This document shows, in pieces, positions 52,053 through 60,406 of a stretch of 64,000 nt of DNA; position 1 is the stretch's first letter; each line of letters opens with the position of its first letter. Source of the stretch: Actinomycetes bacterium (lineage in GTDB: Bacteria > Planctomycetota > Phycisphaerae > JAACET01). The DNA is taken from positions 1-64,000 of the forward strand of contig JAUXAG010000008.1 of NCBI GenBank assembly GCA_030614915.1, given 5' to 3'. The notes under the pieces were generated by a model that was not told the DNA's origin, ran no database searches, and saw only the letters and a list, made by a program, of their open reading frames with translations. A program made the position numbers and the translations under genes.

Positions 52053-52889
52053 CTACTTGGGAGGTTGGAGCAACTCTTCGCGGCGAGCCTGCAAGAGGAG
52101 CTTCTTGTCGGAGGGCATATCTTTCTCGGCCAAGAGCTGGTCGATGCCCTCGACGAAAAACTCCCGACAAAAATCGCTATGAAAGTAACGCTGCTCAGGA
52201 GAGCGGTCCTGGATGGTCTTCAGAAAGGCGGAAAACTCCTGGAAGTAGGAGCCATAGATGTGAAAGGAGTCGGCTATGTGGATATACTCGCCCGGCTGGA
52301 GGTCCAGCTGCCCGGCTATTTCGGCCTGCAACTCGGTGAAGGCGTACATGTTCATGAAGGCAGCCTTGTAAGCATCGTTTGATCGCATATGAGCGACCAT
52401 ATTTAGGCGGTCATTTTCGACCCTGAACCAGAGGCGCTGCAAACACGGCGGATCGTAGACCTGGTGGTCTTCCCAGGCTTTCCAGGTGACGGCCTGGGCC
52501 CGGCGGGTAAAGCTGACCTGGCGGAGCTTGTCCACGACGGCGGCTATCTGGTCGACAAGCTGCCCGTCCGGCAAGCTGTATTCAAAGAGCCGCTGATGAT
52601 AAGTGTACTCCCATTTGTTGAGCTTGGGGTCCACCCAATGGTCATGCACTCCGTAGAGTATTTCAGCCCGATATTTCTCCAGATCGTCGAGTCCGCCGGG
52701 AAAGGCCCGGTGGACGCGGGGTTCGGCAAAAGGTTCCTGGGCCCAAATAGTGGCCAGGACGTCCCGAGAGCTGGGCTCTTCGGGTTTGTCGTATTCGGTG
52801 CGGAACTCGCTGCCGTTGTGCCAACATTCGATGACCGCCTTCTCCCAGGCCGCCGGCAGGGTCTTGGCGATGATATGAATGGATTTCAT
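52053..52889 (-). CDS. Thymidylate synthase-family protein, divergent
   Basis: This 278-residue protein has the fold features of thymidylate synthase and related pyrimidine hydroxymethylases. DPPCLQRLWFRV holds the nucleophilic cysteine, HMRSNDAYKAAFMNMYAF resembles the substrate-binding Asn region, and HIADSFHIYGSYF matches the conserved nucleotide-binding HIY motif. It is close to the short archaeal-type enzymes and not to standard ThyA. It may make dTMP or another 5-substituted pyrimidine nucleotide. ATG 52889 has GGAGAG just before it. The upstream region is the repeat-rich gap. Confidence 0.7.
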   Translation of the reverse strand: MKSIHIIAKTLPAAWEKAVIECWHNGSEFRTEYDKPEEPSSRDVLATIWAQEPFAEPRVHRAFPGGLDDLEKYRAEILYGVHDHWVDPKLNKWEYTYHQRLFEYSLPDGQLVDQIAAVVDKLRQVSFTRRAQAVTWKAWEDHQVYDPPCLQRLWFRVENDRLNMVAHMRSNDAYKAAFMNMYAFTELQAEIAGQLDLQPGEYIHIADSFHIYGSYFQEFSAFLKTIQDRSPEQRYFHSDFCREFFVEGIDQLLAEKDMPSDKKLLLQARREELLQPPK

Positions 52890-53040
52890 CTTCTCTCCGC
52901 AAGCATAAATAATCGACCAGTTTTAGACCTACAGGATAACCGCGTGGCCGGGTAGTTTCACGATTAAAATTGCAGATGAGCCGGAAGGAGAGGTTATGCG
53001 GGAGCCGAGGGAGCGGGCCCCAAATTCGCGGCTTCGAAGC

Positions 53041-53206
53041 CCCCCCCAGGACGCAGCCGGGGGCTAAATATAAGAAACCCCCAGGGTAAACCTGGGGGCT
53101 AAACAAAGAAACCCCCAGGACGCTCGTGCTTCGCAGCGCTTCGCAGAGTAGTACAGCCTGGGGGCGTTGGGACCCCCGGCGTAAAGCCGGGGGCTAAATA
53201 TAGCAT
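53041..53206. repeat. Cluster of REP-like palindromic repeats
   Basis: At least three copies stand in a row. One is a partial copy ending in CCGGGGGCTAAATA. The second is a compact copy, AAGAAACCCCCAGG with GTAAA and CCTGGGGGCTAAACA. The third is a longer copy that starts AGAAACCCCCAGGACGC and closes with two arms, CCTGGGGGC and CCGGGGGCTAAATA. Boundaries and arms match the copies at 6.3 kb and 56.2 kb. Confidence 0.85.
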
Positions 53207-53301
53207 GATCCACAACACGAAGTGTCCTTCCCGTAGGGACCTTGCGTAACATCACCACGTGAGTGGTCGGAAACCTTAGGCACCCCGCGCTTAGGCTACT
53301 G

Positions 53302-53329
53302 TTGAAATGCCCGCCGATTCTGATATCAT
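53302..53329 (+). promoter_or_regulatory. Putative promoter of aroA
   Basis: TTGAAA, 16 bases and TATCAT match five of six positions in each box and lie about 60 bases before the start codon. Confidence 0.6.
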
Positions 53330-53386
53330 GGCTGCCTGGCGGGCCTGCTCTGGGGGACAGCCGCAATCGTATCTTCGAGGTCGCCC

Positions 53387-54664
53387 ATGCGCATAAAGAT
53401 ACAGCCATCCAGCCTCAGCGGCAGCGTCCAGATTCCGGGCTCAAAGTCCCACACCATCCGGGCGGTGGCCATCGCCTGCCTGGCCCATGGTGAGTCGGTC
53501 ATCGAGCAGCCCTTGGATTCCCTTGACACCCAGGCTGCGGTCAATACCTATCGAGCCCTCGGAGCCCTGGTCGACACCACGGGCCTCCACTGGCACATCG
53601 ATGGTACTGCCGGACGGCTTCAAGCCCCCAAGGAGACAATCGACGTCGGAAACTCCGGGACCGCCTTGCGCATCGCCATGGGCTCAGCCGCCTTACTGCC
53701 GGCCTCCGCCAAGGTAACCTTCACCGGCGACGAGCAGATTCGCCGCCGACCCCATGGACCTCTCCTGCAATCTCTAAACGACCTTGGGGCCAAGGCCCGC
53801 TCCATCGCTGGTGACGGCACTGCCCCTTTGGAAATCTCCGGGCAACTCACCGGCGGCAAAACCACCGTCGACGGCACCAGCAGTCAATATCTCAGCAGCC
53901 TGCTCTTGGCCTGCCCGCTGGCCAAAGACGATTCGGAGATCCGAGTCAACAATCTTAACGAATGGCCCTACGTTCAGATTACCCTCAACTGGCTAAACAG
54001 CCAGGGTATCAAATACCAGCAGGAGGATTGGAACCGCTTCCTGGTTCAAGGCGGACAAACGTATGGCGGCTTCCGCAGAGCCATTCCCGCCGATTTTTCC
54101 TCAGCTACTTTTTTCCTCGTTGCTGCTGCGGTCACCGGCTCCACGCTCACTCTTGACGGGCTGGAAATGTCCGACTCCCAGGGCGACAAGGCCGTGGTCC
54201 ATTATCTTGAGCTCATGGGGGCCATCGTCGAACGTCAACACGACCGGATAAAGATTACCGGCGGCCAACTGGAAGCCGTGGATATTGATATGAACGCTAT
54301 GCCCGATGCCTTACCGGCCATGGCCGTCGCCGCCGCCGTGGCCAAGGGACAATCTCGCCTTTTCAACGTGGCCCAGGCACGGATCAAAGAGACCGACCGC
54401 ATTGCCGGCATGGCCAAGGAACTGGCCAAGATGGGCATCCGCTGTGAGGAACTGCCCGACGGTCTGATTATTCACGGCGGCTCACTCAAGGGGGCCGAGC
54501 TATGCGGTTACGGAGACCATCGAATCGTGATGGCCCTGGTGGTCGCCGGTCTGGCTGCCAAGGGAACCAGCACTGTCGACACCGCCGAGGCGGCTGCCGT
54601 TACCTTCCCCAATTTTGTCGAATTGATGACTAGCATTGGAGCTAATATAAGGACGTGTGAATAG
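53387..54664 (+). CDS. aroA: 3-phosphoshikimate 1-carboxyvinyltransferase (EPSP synthase)
   Basis: This 425-residue shikimate-pathway enzyme joins shikimate-3-phosphate and phosphoenolpyruvate. Conserved motifs are IPGSKSHTIRAVAIA near the start, VGNSGTALRIAMGSAAL, RRPHGPLLQSLNDLGA, DGTSSQYLSSLLLACPLA, and the C-terminal KETDRIAGMAKEL with GYGDHRIVMAL. It uses C-rich codons and differs in base use from the G-rich neighbours. GAGGT lies before ATG 53387. It ends one base from the aroC stop on the other strand, so the two shikimate genes are arranged tail to tail. Confidence 0.96.
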   Translation: MRIKIQPSSLSGSVQIPGSKSHTIRAVAIACLAHGESVIEQPLDSLDTQAAVNTYRALGALVDTTGLHWHIDGTAGRLQAPKETIDVGNSGTALRIAMGSAALLPASAKVTFTGDEQIRRRPHGPLLQSLNDLGAKARSIAGDGTAPLEISGQLTGGKTTVDGTSSQYLSSLLLACPLAKDDSEIRVNNLNEWPYVQITLNWLNSQGIKYQQEDWNRFLVQGGQTYGGFRRAIPADFSSATFFLVAAAVTGSTLTLDGLEMSDSQGDKAVVHYLELMGAIVERQHDRIKITGGQLEAVDIDMNAMPDALPAMAVAAAVAKGQSRLFNVAQARIKETDRIAGMAKELAKMGIRCEELPDGLIIHGGSLKGAELCGYGDHRIVMALVVAGLAAKGTSTVDTAEAAAVTFPNFVELMTSIGANIRTCE

Positions 54665-54665
54665 G

Positions 54666-56003
54666 CTATTTAGCCGGCGCGACCCGCTCTTTCAACGCCT
54701 GGTAGCCGTAATGGGCCATCAGGTGGTCGAGCAGAACCAGGGCCGTGTAATTCTCAGCTACCGGCCAAATACGCCCCACAATGGTCGGGTCCCGCCGAGT
54801 GATGGCCGCCAAATCCTTGTTTTCCAACGTGTACTTGTCGATGGTCTTCTGCGGTTTGTCGATGGTCGGCGTCGGCTTTACGGTCAGCCTTACGACAATG
54901 GGCTGAGAGGTAGTGAGTCCGCCGGTAATGCCGCCGGCGTTGTTGGACTCGAAGACCACCTTGCCATCCTCGGCGCGCATAGCATCGTTGGATTGGATGC
55001 CGGTCATGTCTTTGACGGCGAATCCAGCACCGACTTCCACGCCCTTGACAGCACCGATGCCCAACATGCGGCCCAACTCAGCGTCGAGTTTTGCGAATAC
55101 CGGTTCTCCCAGACCCACGGGAACACCCCTGGCTATAACTTCCACAACCCCTCCAGAAGAATCACCGGTAGCCGCGATCTTGTTGCAGGCGTCCACCATG
55201 GCCTGGGCAGCGGCCAAGTCGGGAGAGTTGACTATGTGATGCACACCGTATTTTTCCCTTATCGAGGCTGCGTCGATCTTCGGGGCCTTAGCCCGGATGG
55301 CGTCAATTTCCTGCTCTACCTCAGCCAGTATCTTGGTCTTTTCCAAAAAACGCATCTCAGGTGTAATCCGCCCCTTTACATAGATCTCCTGGTAGAAGGG
55401 ATCACAGTCGCGCCGCATACGTTTGTAGGCCTCGGTGTATTTCAAGGCATCGCCATGACAAACGTGATCGCAGCGAACACCGGCCATCTCTTTGATGTAG
55501 GAAAATACGTCGATACCGCATAGCTTGAGGATCTTTTTGGCTACGGAACCGGCGGCAACTATCGTGCAGGTATAACGCCCGCTGAAAATCCCAGCCCCAA
55601 TAGCATCGTCATCCGGCCCGTACTTCTGAAACGATGCGTAAGACGCGTGCCCCGGACGAGGCGTACGGTTGGTGTCCTGGTACTGTTTGATATGAATGAA
55701 ATGGCGATCAAGGTTCGCAATCAAAATCGAAACCGGAGTTCCATTGGTATGATTCCTGTTGGCCGCGCCGGCGATAGTGTCAGCCGCGTTCAGGCCGGTG
55801 TAAATGATCGGCAGATCCGGCTCTTTTCTCGGCGAAGAAAGTTCATCAGCTCCGGGTTTTCTCAGCAGCAGGTCGCCGTAAATCTCCTGTTCGGTCAACA
55901 ACATACCCGGAGGCACACCTTGCAGAATAGCCGTCAGCCCGTCCTGGTAGGATCCGCCGGCGACCGTAACCTGGAAACACCTTCCCAAATGGCAACCCAT
56001 CAT
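54666..56003 (-). CDS. aroC: Chorismate synthase, with an insertion
   Basis: This 445-residue enzyme forms chorismate from EPSP with reduced FMN. Motifs include RPGHASYASFQKYG, FSGRYTCTIVAAGSVAKKIL, GDSSGGVVEVIARGVPVGLGEPVFAKLDA, SNNAGGITGGLTTSQPIVVRLTVKPTPTI and the C-terminal VAENYTALVLLDHL. It is 50-90 residues longer than typical AroC. The extra sequence lies about residues 185-240 (KTKILAEVEQEIDAIRAKAPKIDAASI), predicted helical, before the conserved GDSSGG block. The gene faces aroA with a one-base gap between stop codons. Confidence 0.93.
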   Translation of the reverse strand: MMGCHLGRCFQVTVAGGSYQDGLTAILQGVPPGMLLTEQEIYGDLLLRKPGADELSSPRKEPDLPIIYTGLNAADTIAGAANRNHTNGTPVSILIANLDRHFIHIKQYQDTNRTPRPGHASYASFQKYGPDDDAIGAGIFSGRYTCTIVAAGSVAKKILKLCGIDVFSYIKEMAGVRCDHVCHGDALKYTEAYKRMRRDCDPFYQEIYVKGRITPEMRFLEKTKILAEVEQEIDAIRAKAPKIDAASIREKYGVHHIVNSPDLAAAQAMVDACNKIAATGDSSGGVVEVIARGVPVGLGEPVFAKLDAELGRMLGIGAVKGVEVGAGFAVKDMTGIQSNDAMRAEDGKVVFESNNAGGITGGLTTSQPIVVRLTVKPTPTIDKPQKTIDKYTLENKDLAAITRRDPTIVGRIWPVAENYTALVLLDHLMAHYGYQALKERVAPAK

Positions 56004-56141
56004 TTTTGGGCACTCCTTATATCCGAAGAATCTTTGGGCGCTTCTGTCCTTAACTGTTGGTATTCTAAGCTGCTTTTCTCTGCCAAGTCAAGCCTGGACA
56101 ATTCCAGGGGTGCATTAAGGTTCTGTGGAAATCATGGTCTA

Positions 56142-56182
56142 AGCAAAGAAACCCCCAGGATAAACCTGGGGGCTAAACAAAG
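56142..56182. repeat. REP-like palindromic repeat, compact copy
   Basis: AAAGAAACCCCCAGG-ATAAA-CCTGGGGGCTAAACAAAG forms a perfect 9-bp stem. It is nearly identical to the compact copy at 53072-53108 and lies between aroC and the PilZ gene. Confidence 0.85.
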
Positions 56183-56231
56183 AACTCGTGAATTTTGGCT
56201 AATTATTCTTTTGTGTGATCTGTGGCTAAAT

Positions 56232-56582
56232 TCAGCTTACCGCAGAGAGCAGCGGAACGGGAATCGGCGACTTGAACTCCAGCCCCATTTCGACCTGCCC
56301 GCTCTGGGATTCTGCAAAAGGACGCATCCAGGCTACCTTGGCCGGGCTGTCCACTGAGCAGAAGCTCTCTGTCTGTTCGAAGGTGTCCGGCAGTACCATG
56401 CGCACCCGGATATTATCCCCCACGCTCATCAGCGAAGCGTCCTCCAAGAGCAGATGTGCCCCGCCATAAGAAAGGTTATCGGTCTGTGCCCGCACCACCA
56501 ATTGCCGCTCGTCTCGTATTACCCAGATCGGTGCGCTAAGCGGTTCCCGCGTAAATCGCCGTTTTTCAGGCATAAATCCCAT
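56232..56582 (-). CDS. PilZ-domain protein
   Basis: This 116-residue protein is a single PilZ domain, which binds cyclic di-GMP. Both binding parts are visible: basic residues at the start (EKRRFTREPL, the RxxxR element) and DNLSYGGAHLLLED (the D/NxSxxG element). Partners are unknown; such small PilZ proteins often act on motility or exopolysaccharide export, and an export cluster is encoded 16 kb away. ATG 56582 has AGGAG seven bases before it; the track start two codons earlier is TTG. Confidence 0.85.
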   Translation of the reverse strand: MGFMPEKRRFTREPLSAPIWVIRDERQLVVRAQTDNLSYGGAHLLLEDASLMSVGDNIRVRMVLPDTFEQTESFCSVDSPAKVAWMRPFAESQSGQVEMGLEFKSPIPVPLLSAVS

Positions 56583-56749
56583 ACTCAAGCTCCTGCTGTC
56601 GTGCTTAGTTACTACACCGGGGCCCTAGCCCTGCTCAAACTGCTCCGACTTGGGCATCGGTTACATTTGAGAGCCTACTGAGTTATCTGCTTTTTATTTG
56701 CCCAGAATTAATTGGCCCCCTCTTCTGCTGGGCCCCAGACCTTGGCCGG

Positions 56750-57928
56750 CTAATTCCCCCGCTCGAACTGCCGCTGGGCCAGGTCCACCGCCAGCCTCAT
56801 CGCCAACGGTGAAGATGTGATTACCGCTCGCTGGCGAAGCTCCGTCAGCCGCTCGTCTTCCAGCCGCTTGTATTGCTTGTTCCACAGCGTCTGCTTGATA
56901 TCCTTCTGAACCTCTTCCAGGGGCGTCTGACTGGCCGGAATAATCTTAGCTATACCGACGATGCAGTATCCCAGGGCGTTTTCCAAAACGCCCGAGTACT
57001 CTCCTTTTTTGAGCCTTTCGATCGCCTGCCGCTCCTTGGCCTCCATCAGGCTGGCTGGATTAACCTGGCCCCAGTTGCCCCCCTGCTCTTTGCGAACGTC
57101 CGAGTACTTCCTGGCTACTTCCCCAAACTCAACTCCCTCAGACAGTTCATTCCAGGCCTCCTGGGCGATTTGCCGAGCCCGCTCTTGGGCTTCGGAGAGC
57201 CCTTCGCTGCTCTGGGAGTGCTTGGCCGTTATGATCTGAATCTTCAGCAGTTCAACTTTCATCGGGCTGCTGTACTGCTCGTGATGCTGCTTGTAGTAAT
57301 GCACTATATCTTGCCGGGTAATGTTGATCCGGCTGGTGAACTGGCCTCTCAGATACGTCACTAGCACCAGCTCACGCCTGAAATCTTTCAGCTTCTCTTC
57401 GAGAGTCGTCCCTTCCGCGCGCAGCTTATTCCCAAGCCGCGTCCGAGAATTGTTGCAGTCTCGCAGCAACTTCTGCTCGTAGGCCTCTGTCTGCCTTTGG
57501 ACCAGGGTCCTTCGGCCCTCGTCCAACCTCTCTTCCGCTTCGTTACGTAGCACGATGTCCGCCATCCGACCCCGCAGATACTGCACAATCAGTTGCCCAG
57601 CCTGGACCCTGAACTGCTGGCCCCGGGTTCTCTTACCCAATTCTTCCAGCGGCTCAGCCAGGGCGCTCAAGGCGTCCGAGGTGGTAATCACCTCCTGTTG
57701 GACCTCTAGCAACACCCCCGCCACCAGTTGGCCTTCCATCAGCAAAGGCCCCGGGTCTTGCTCGTCAATCGCTTGGGGCTCGATCGTTTCGGCTGGATCG
57801 GCTGCTTCCTCTTTCGCCTTGCTCCAACAGCCCCCACTCCAGCCGACCAGCATCCCCACACACAACCCCATAGCTAGGTATCTTGCCCAGTTGCGATTGA
57901 TCCGGCGTCCAAACATTCTTTTTCTCAC
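56750..57928 (-). CDS. PpiC-type peptidyl-prolyl isomerase lipoprotein
   Basis: This 392-residue protein has a signal peptide with lipobox WSGGC (Cys near 34), a helical chaperone-like part with a long coiled coil, and a PpiC (parvulin) domain near residues 225-340. EVARKYSDVRKEQGGNWGQVNPASLM and VLENALGYCIVGIAKI are the parvulin core. SurA- and PrsA-like proteins of this kind help envelope proteins fold. The first 21 residues and 67 bases of DNA are identical to the start of the next gene upstream. GTG 57928 or ATG 57916 may be the start. Confidence 0.85.
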   Translation of the reverse strand: MRKRMFGRRINRNWARYLAMGLCVGMLVGWSGGCWSKAKEEAADPAETIEPQAIDEQDPGPLLMEGQLVAGVLLEVQQEVITTSDALSALAEPLEELGKRTRGQQFRVQAGQLIVQYLRGRMADIVLRNEAEERLDEGRRTLVQRQTEAYEQKLLRDCNNSRTRLGNKLRAEGTTLEEKLKDFRRELVLVTYLRGQFTSRINITRQDIVHYYKQHHEQYSSPMKVELLKIQIITAKHSQSSEGLSEAQERARQIAQEAWNELSEGVEFGEVARKYSDVRKEQGGNWGQVNPASLMEAKERQAIERLKKGEYSGVLENALGYCIVGIAKIIPASQTPLEEVQKDIKQTLWNKQYKRLEDERLTELRQRAVITSSPLAMRLAVDLAQRQFERGN

Positions 57929-57933
57929 TATTT
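57867..57933. repeat. 67-bp direct repeat, copy 1 (5' end of the PpiC gene)
   Basis: This segment covers the first 20 or so codons and the start region of the PpiC lipoprotein gene. It is identical over 67 bases to 59045-59111, which covers the same part of the deacetylase-like gene. Similarity drops sharply on either side. Confidence 0.95.
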
Positions 57934-57960
57934 GGAGGTTCCTATTTTAATTTAAATTGG

Positions 57961-59106
57961 TTATTTTGTGTAGAACTTTTCTTTAGCAGTGGGCGAACGA
58001 CGCTGGTAGGCTGGGCCGGCGCCGGCTAATCCGTATTTATCAATTGTTCGGGCAATACTGTCGTATTGAGTCTTCCAGGCTTGGGGTCCGTAGCCGCCAC
58101 CCAGGGTCATAACTACAGGAATTCCACGCGACACGCAGGCATCTATCACCAGGGCATCGCGCTGGACGATCCCGGATGGGGTCATTGCCAGGCTAGCCAA
58201 TGGGTCGCTTTGGAGCGTATCGCAGCCGGCCTGCAGGAACACGATATCAGGCTTGGCCTGTGCGAGCACCTCCGGCAGAGCGTCTTGGAGTAATCTCAAA
58301 TAAACCTCGTCCGTAGTTCCAGCGGTCAGTTCAATATCCCAGTCGCTGGTCTCTTTGGGTATGGGATATATATCATGTTGGTGCATGGAGAAAGTGAATA
58401 CATTGTCGTCACCGGCAAAGATAACAGCTGTGCCGTTGCCCTGATGTACGTCCAGATCCACCAGGCAAGCCCGCTGAATCAGCCCGTCTTTCTGCAAGGA
58501 GCGGATGGCAATGGCTAGATCGTTGTATACACAAAAACCTTCCCCGGCGTCGGGCTTGGCATGGTGATAGCCACCAGCGAGATTGATAGCTATTCCATAT
58601 TTGAGGGTTTCTCGCCCAGCCATGATGGTGCCCCCGCTTGCCCAGCGAAAACTGCTCAGAAAGCCGGCATCGACCATTTTGGTCGGGACCTTTCCGACAA
58701 TTTCTACTTCCAGGTATTGGGCCACACGTTGTGGATCTTTCAGCGAGCGGCAAAACTCATCCGTATGAACCAACAGAATTTGTTCCTTACTCAGTGGCTC
58801 AGGCACGAACACGTCATCGGGACGAAGGTAACCGTCCGTCTGCAGTTGCAGGTAAATCTTGGCGTACTTGTGAATGTCGAAGGGGTGGAGTTTTTCCAGC
58901 CCCGCCATATTGATCTCGTAGTTTGTCGAATAGACGATAGCCACTTTTTGCAAGGCTCGGCCCATCCTCGGCTCCTTGGTACTGCGGAAAGATGCGGGGC
59001 GAATGCAACTCCCGGCCCAGACCCCTAGCACTCCCGCGCACACACCCATAGCTAGGTATCTTGCCCAGTTGCGATTGATCCGGCGTCCAAACATTCTTTT
59101 TCTCAC
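57961..59106 (-). CDS. Histone-deacetylase-family enzyme, predicted lipoprotein
   Basis: This 381-residue protein belongs to the HDAC/acetylpolyamine amidohydrolase superfamily. The zinc and catalytic residues are present: GGYHHAKPDAGEGFCVYND, VDLDVHQGNGTA, LQAGCDTLQSDPLA and TLGGGYGP. Substrates could be acetylated polyamines, proteins or other small molecules. The N-terminus is a signal peptide with lipobox WAGSC that is identical in its first 21 residues to the adjacent PpiC lipoprotein. Most enzymes of this family are cytoplasmic, so a lipoprotein is unusual. An alternative ATG at 58965 has AAGGAG six bases upstream and would give a standard cytoplasmic enzyme; both forms may be made. It is followed 32 bases later by the PpiC gene. 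Confidence 0.85.
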   Translation of the reverse strand: MRKRMFGRRINRNWARYLAMGVCAGVLGVWAGSCIRPASFRSTKEPRMGRALQKVAIVYSTNYEINMAGLEKLHPFDIHKYAKIYLQLQTDGYLRPDDVFVPEPLSKEQILLVHTDEFCRSLKDPQRVAQYLEVEIVGKVPTKMVDAGFLSSFRWASGGTIMAGRETLKYGIAINLAGGYHHAKPDAGEGFCVYNDLAIAIRSLQKDGLIQRACLVDLDVHQGNGTAVIFAGDDNVFTFSMHQHDIYPIPKETSDWDIELTAGTTDEVYLRLLQDALPEVLAQAKPDIVFLQAGCDTLQSDPLASLAMTPSGIVQRDALVIDACVSRGIPVVMTLGGGYGPQAWKTQYDSIARTIDKYGLAGAGPAYQRRSPTAKEKFYTK

Positions 59107-59111
59107 TATTT
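59045..59111. repeat. 67-bp direct repeat, copy 2 (5' end of the deacetylase-like gene)
   Basis: Identical to 57867-57933 and in the same direction. The two copies are 1178 bases apart, so the deacetylase body plus one copy forms the repeat unit. Confidence 0.95.
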
Positions 59112-59491
59112 TTCGCCATCCCGTCCTAAAGCTGTTCTATTACTCCTCCGCAGATCACTTCCGCGTCAACGGGCTAGTAAAGTTTGCTTTACTGATTTTT
59201 TTGTATGCCCGGCGGCTATTTTATCACGCATTTGGCCCAAAGTCCACCCCAACCTCTCGAAGCGGCCCCGAGCGGCAATTATTAGCTGATACAAATATCA
59301 CCAGATACTGCAACCACCGAGCCGTTGCCCAGCCCACGGGCCGCGAAAAGATGTGACCCCAACCCGGCAAAAAAAGTAGTCGAAGAGTTAGACGGCAGGC
59401 TCAAAGGACTCTCAAAGTCGATGCTCCTGCCATTGACACAAAGGTGAATGAGGTACGAGCGTTCATCCCTCAATTCAGAAACTCGTTCCGC
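59112..59491. other. Intergenic region between the deacetylase-like and DUF3034 genes
   Basis: This stretch of about 380 bases has no supported gene. Its one clear structure is the terminator-like hairpin at 59176-59202. The rest shows nothing I recognise. Confidence 0.5.
59176..59202 (+). terminator. Orphan terminator-like hairpin
   Basis: AGTAAAG-TTTG-CTTTACT followed by GATTTTTTT is a well-formed plus-strand terminator. All genes around it are on the minus strand, so the transcript it would end is unknown. Confidence 0.5.
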
Positions 59492-60406
59492 TTAGAACTC
59501 GTACTTCAGTTGAATTCCCCATGCACCATTCTCTTGACTGTTGGCAAGATTGCCGAGGTTGGCATAGCCGCCGGAAATAGTCATGTTGTCGTTGATTACA
59601 TAGGCCAGACACAGACTCCACCAGTCGTTTTCTGCTTTAACCAGGTGGTAACCACCTGCGCTGAGCTCAGTGAGTAAGTCCGATTTTTGACGATATTCCG
59701 CGGCAAAGGCCAGCCTGTCTGTCAGGAAAGCAATGATACTGCCTTCAAAAGTCGTGCGCCTTTGGCCTGCAAATCCAAAAAGCCCTGTGTGTATCGCATC
59801 GCCGTTGCGAATCCCGGCAGATATGATGATCGGCTGAGGCAGCAACTCCGTTATGGTTTTACTGGCCACAAGAGTGAACTCCGTTCCACTGTTATGGTCT
59901 GAGCCAAGAGTGTTTAAGAGCCCACCAAGGTCGCGGTCAAGTTCGGATGTACTCTCATTCCATTTAAAATGGGTACCAAAAGTGATTGCCGGCATCCAGG
60001 GGCAATCAAAATCTCCTTCCTGAATGAACATCGCCCTCAGATTGAGATTGTGCATGCCTATATGGTCATGTACTTTTGCACCGACCGCCGCCATAACGTC
60101 GGTGGGCCAATCGCCTAATCCAAAACGCTCAAATGCATAGCCGATTTCGAATTGGCCGTAAATGTTTTCGGTGACTGCAAAGGAATGCAGATCCTTGTTG
60201 CCCGCGAAAATTGCACTTGCCGACACGCTGGGTTTGCCGAGTATTTCACCTTCTTCAGGCGGATTTGCCAGATAGGCTGTGCTGGTGATCAACACACCGC
60301 TGTTGCCCTCAATCGTGTGTAACGGCAAAGGGGGACCAGCTACGCCTACAGCACATACAACAAGTATAGTCCCTAAAACAGCCAGAACAGTTGATTTGTT
60401 ACCCAT
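59492..60406 (-). CDS. DUF3034 family outer-membrane protein
   Basis: This 304-residue protein has a signal peptide ending near GVAG and a beta-rich body that ends in IQLKYEF, with a final phenylalanine as in outer-membrane barrels. PLPLHTIEGNSGVLITSTAYLANPPEEG at the start and GYAFERFGLGDWP are characteristic of DUF3034, as I recall the family. Its function is not established; some family members occur near metal or substrate uptake genes. It stands alone, with no clear promoter found. Confidence 0.7.
   Translation of the reverse strand: MGNKSTVLAVLGTILVVCAVGVAGPPLPLHTIEGNSGVLITSTAYLANPPEEGEILGKPSVSASAIFAGNKDLHSFAVTENIYGQFEIGYAFERFGLGDWPTDVMAAVGAKVHDHIGMHNLNLRAMFIQEGDFDCPWMPAITFGTHFKWNESTSELDRDLGGLLNTLGSDHNSGTEFTLVASKTITELLPQPIIISAGIRNGDAIHTGLFGFAGQRRTTFEGSIIAFLTDRLAFAAEYRQKSDLLTELSAGGYHLVKAENDWWSLCLAYVINDNMTISGGYANLGNLANSQENGAWGIQLKYEF

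Larger units (their letters stand above)
52890..53386. other. Repeat-rich intergenic region between divergent genes
   Basis: This region of about 500 bases contains no gene. It holds three or four tandem copies of the dispersed palindromic repeat (53041-53206) and the aroA promoter. The part next to the thymidylate-synthase-like gene shows nothing I can name. Confidence 0.6.
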
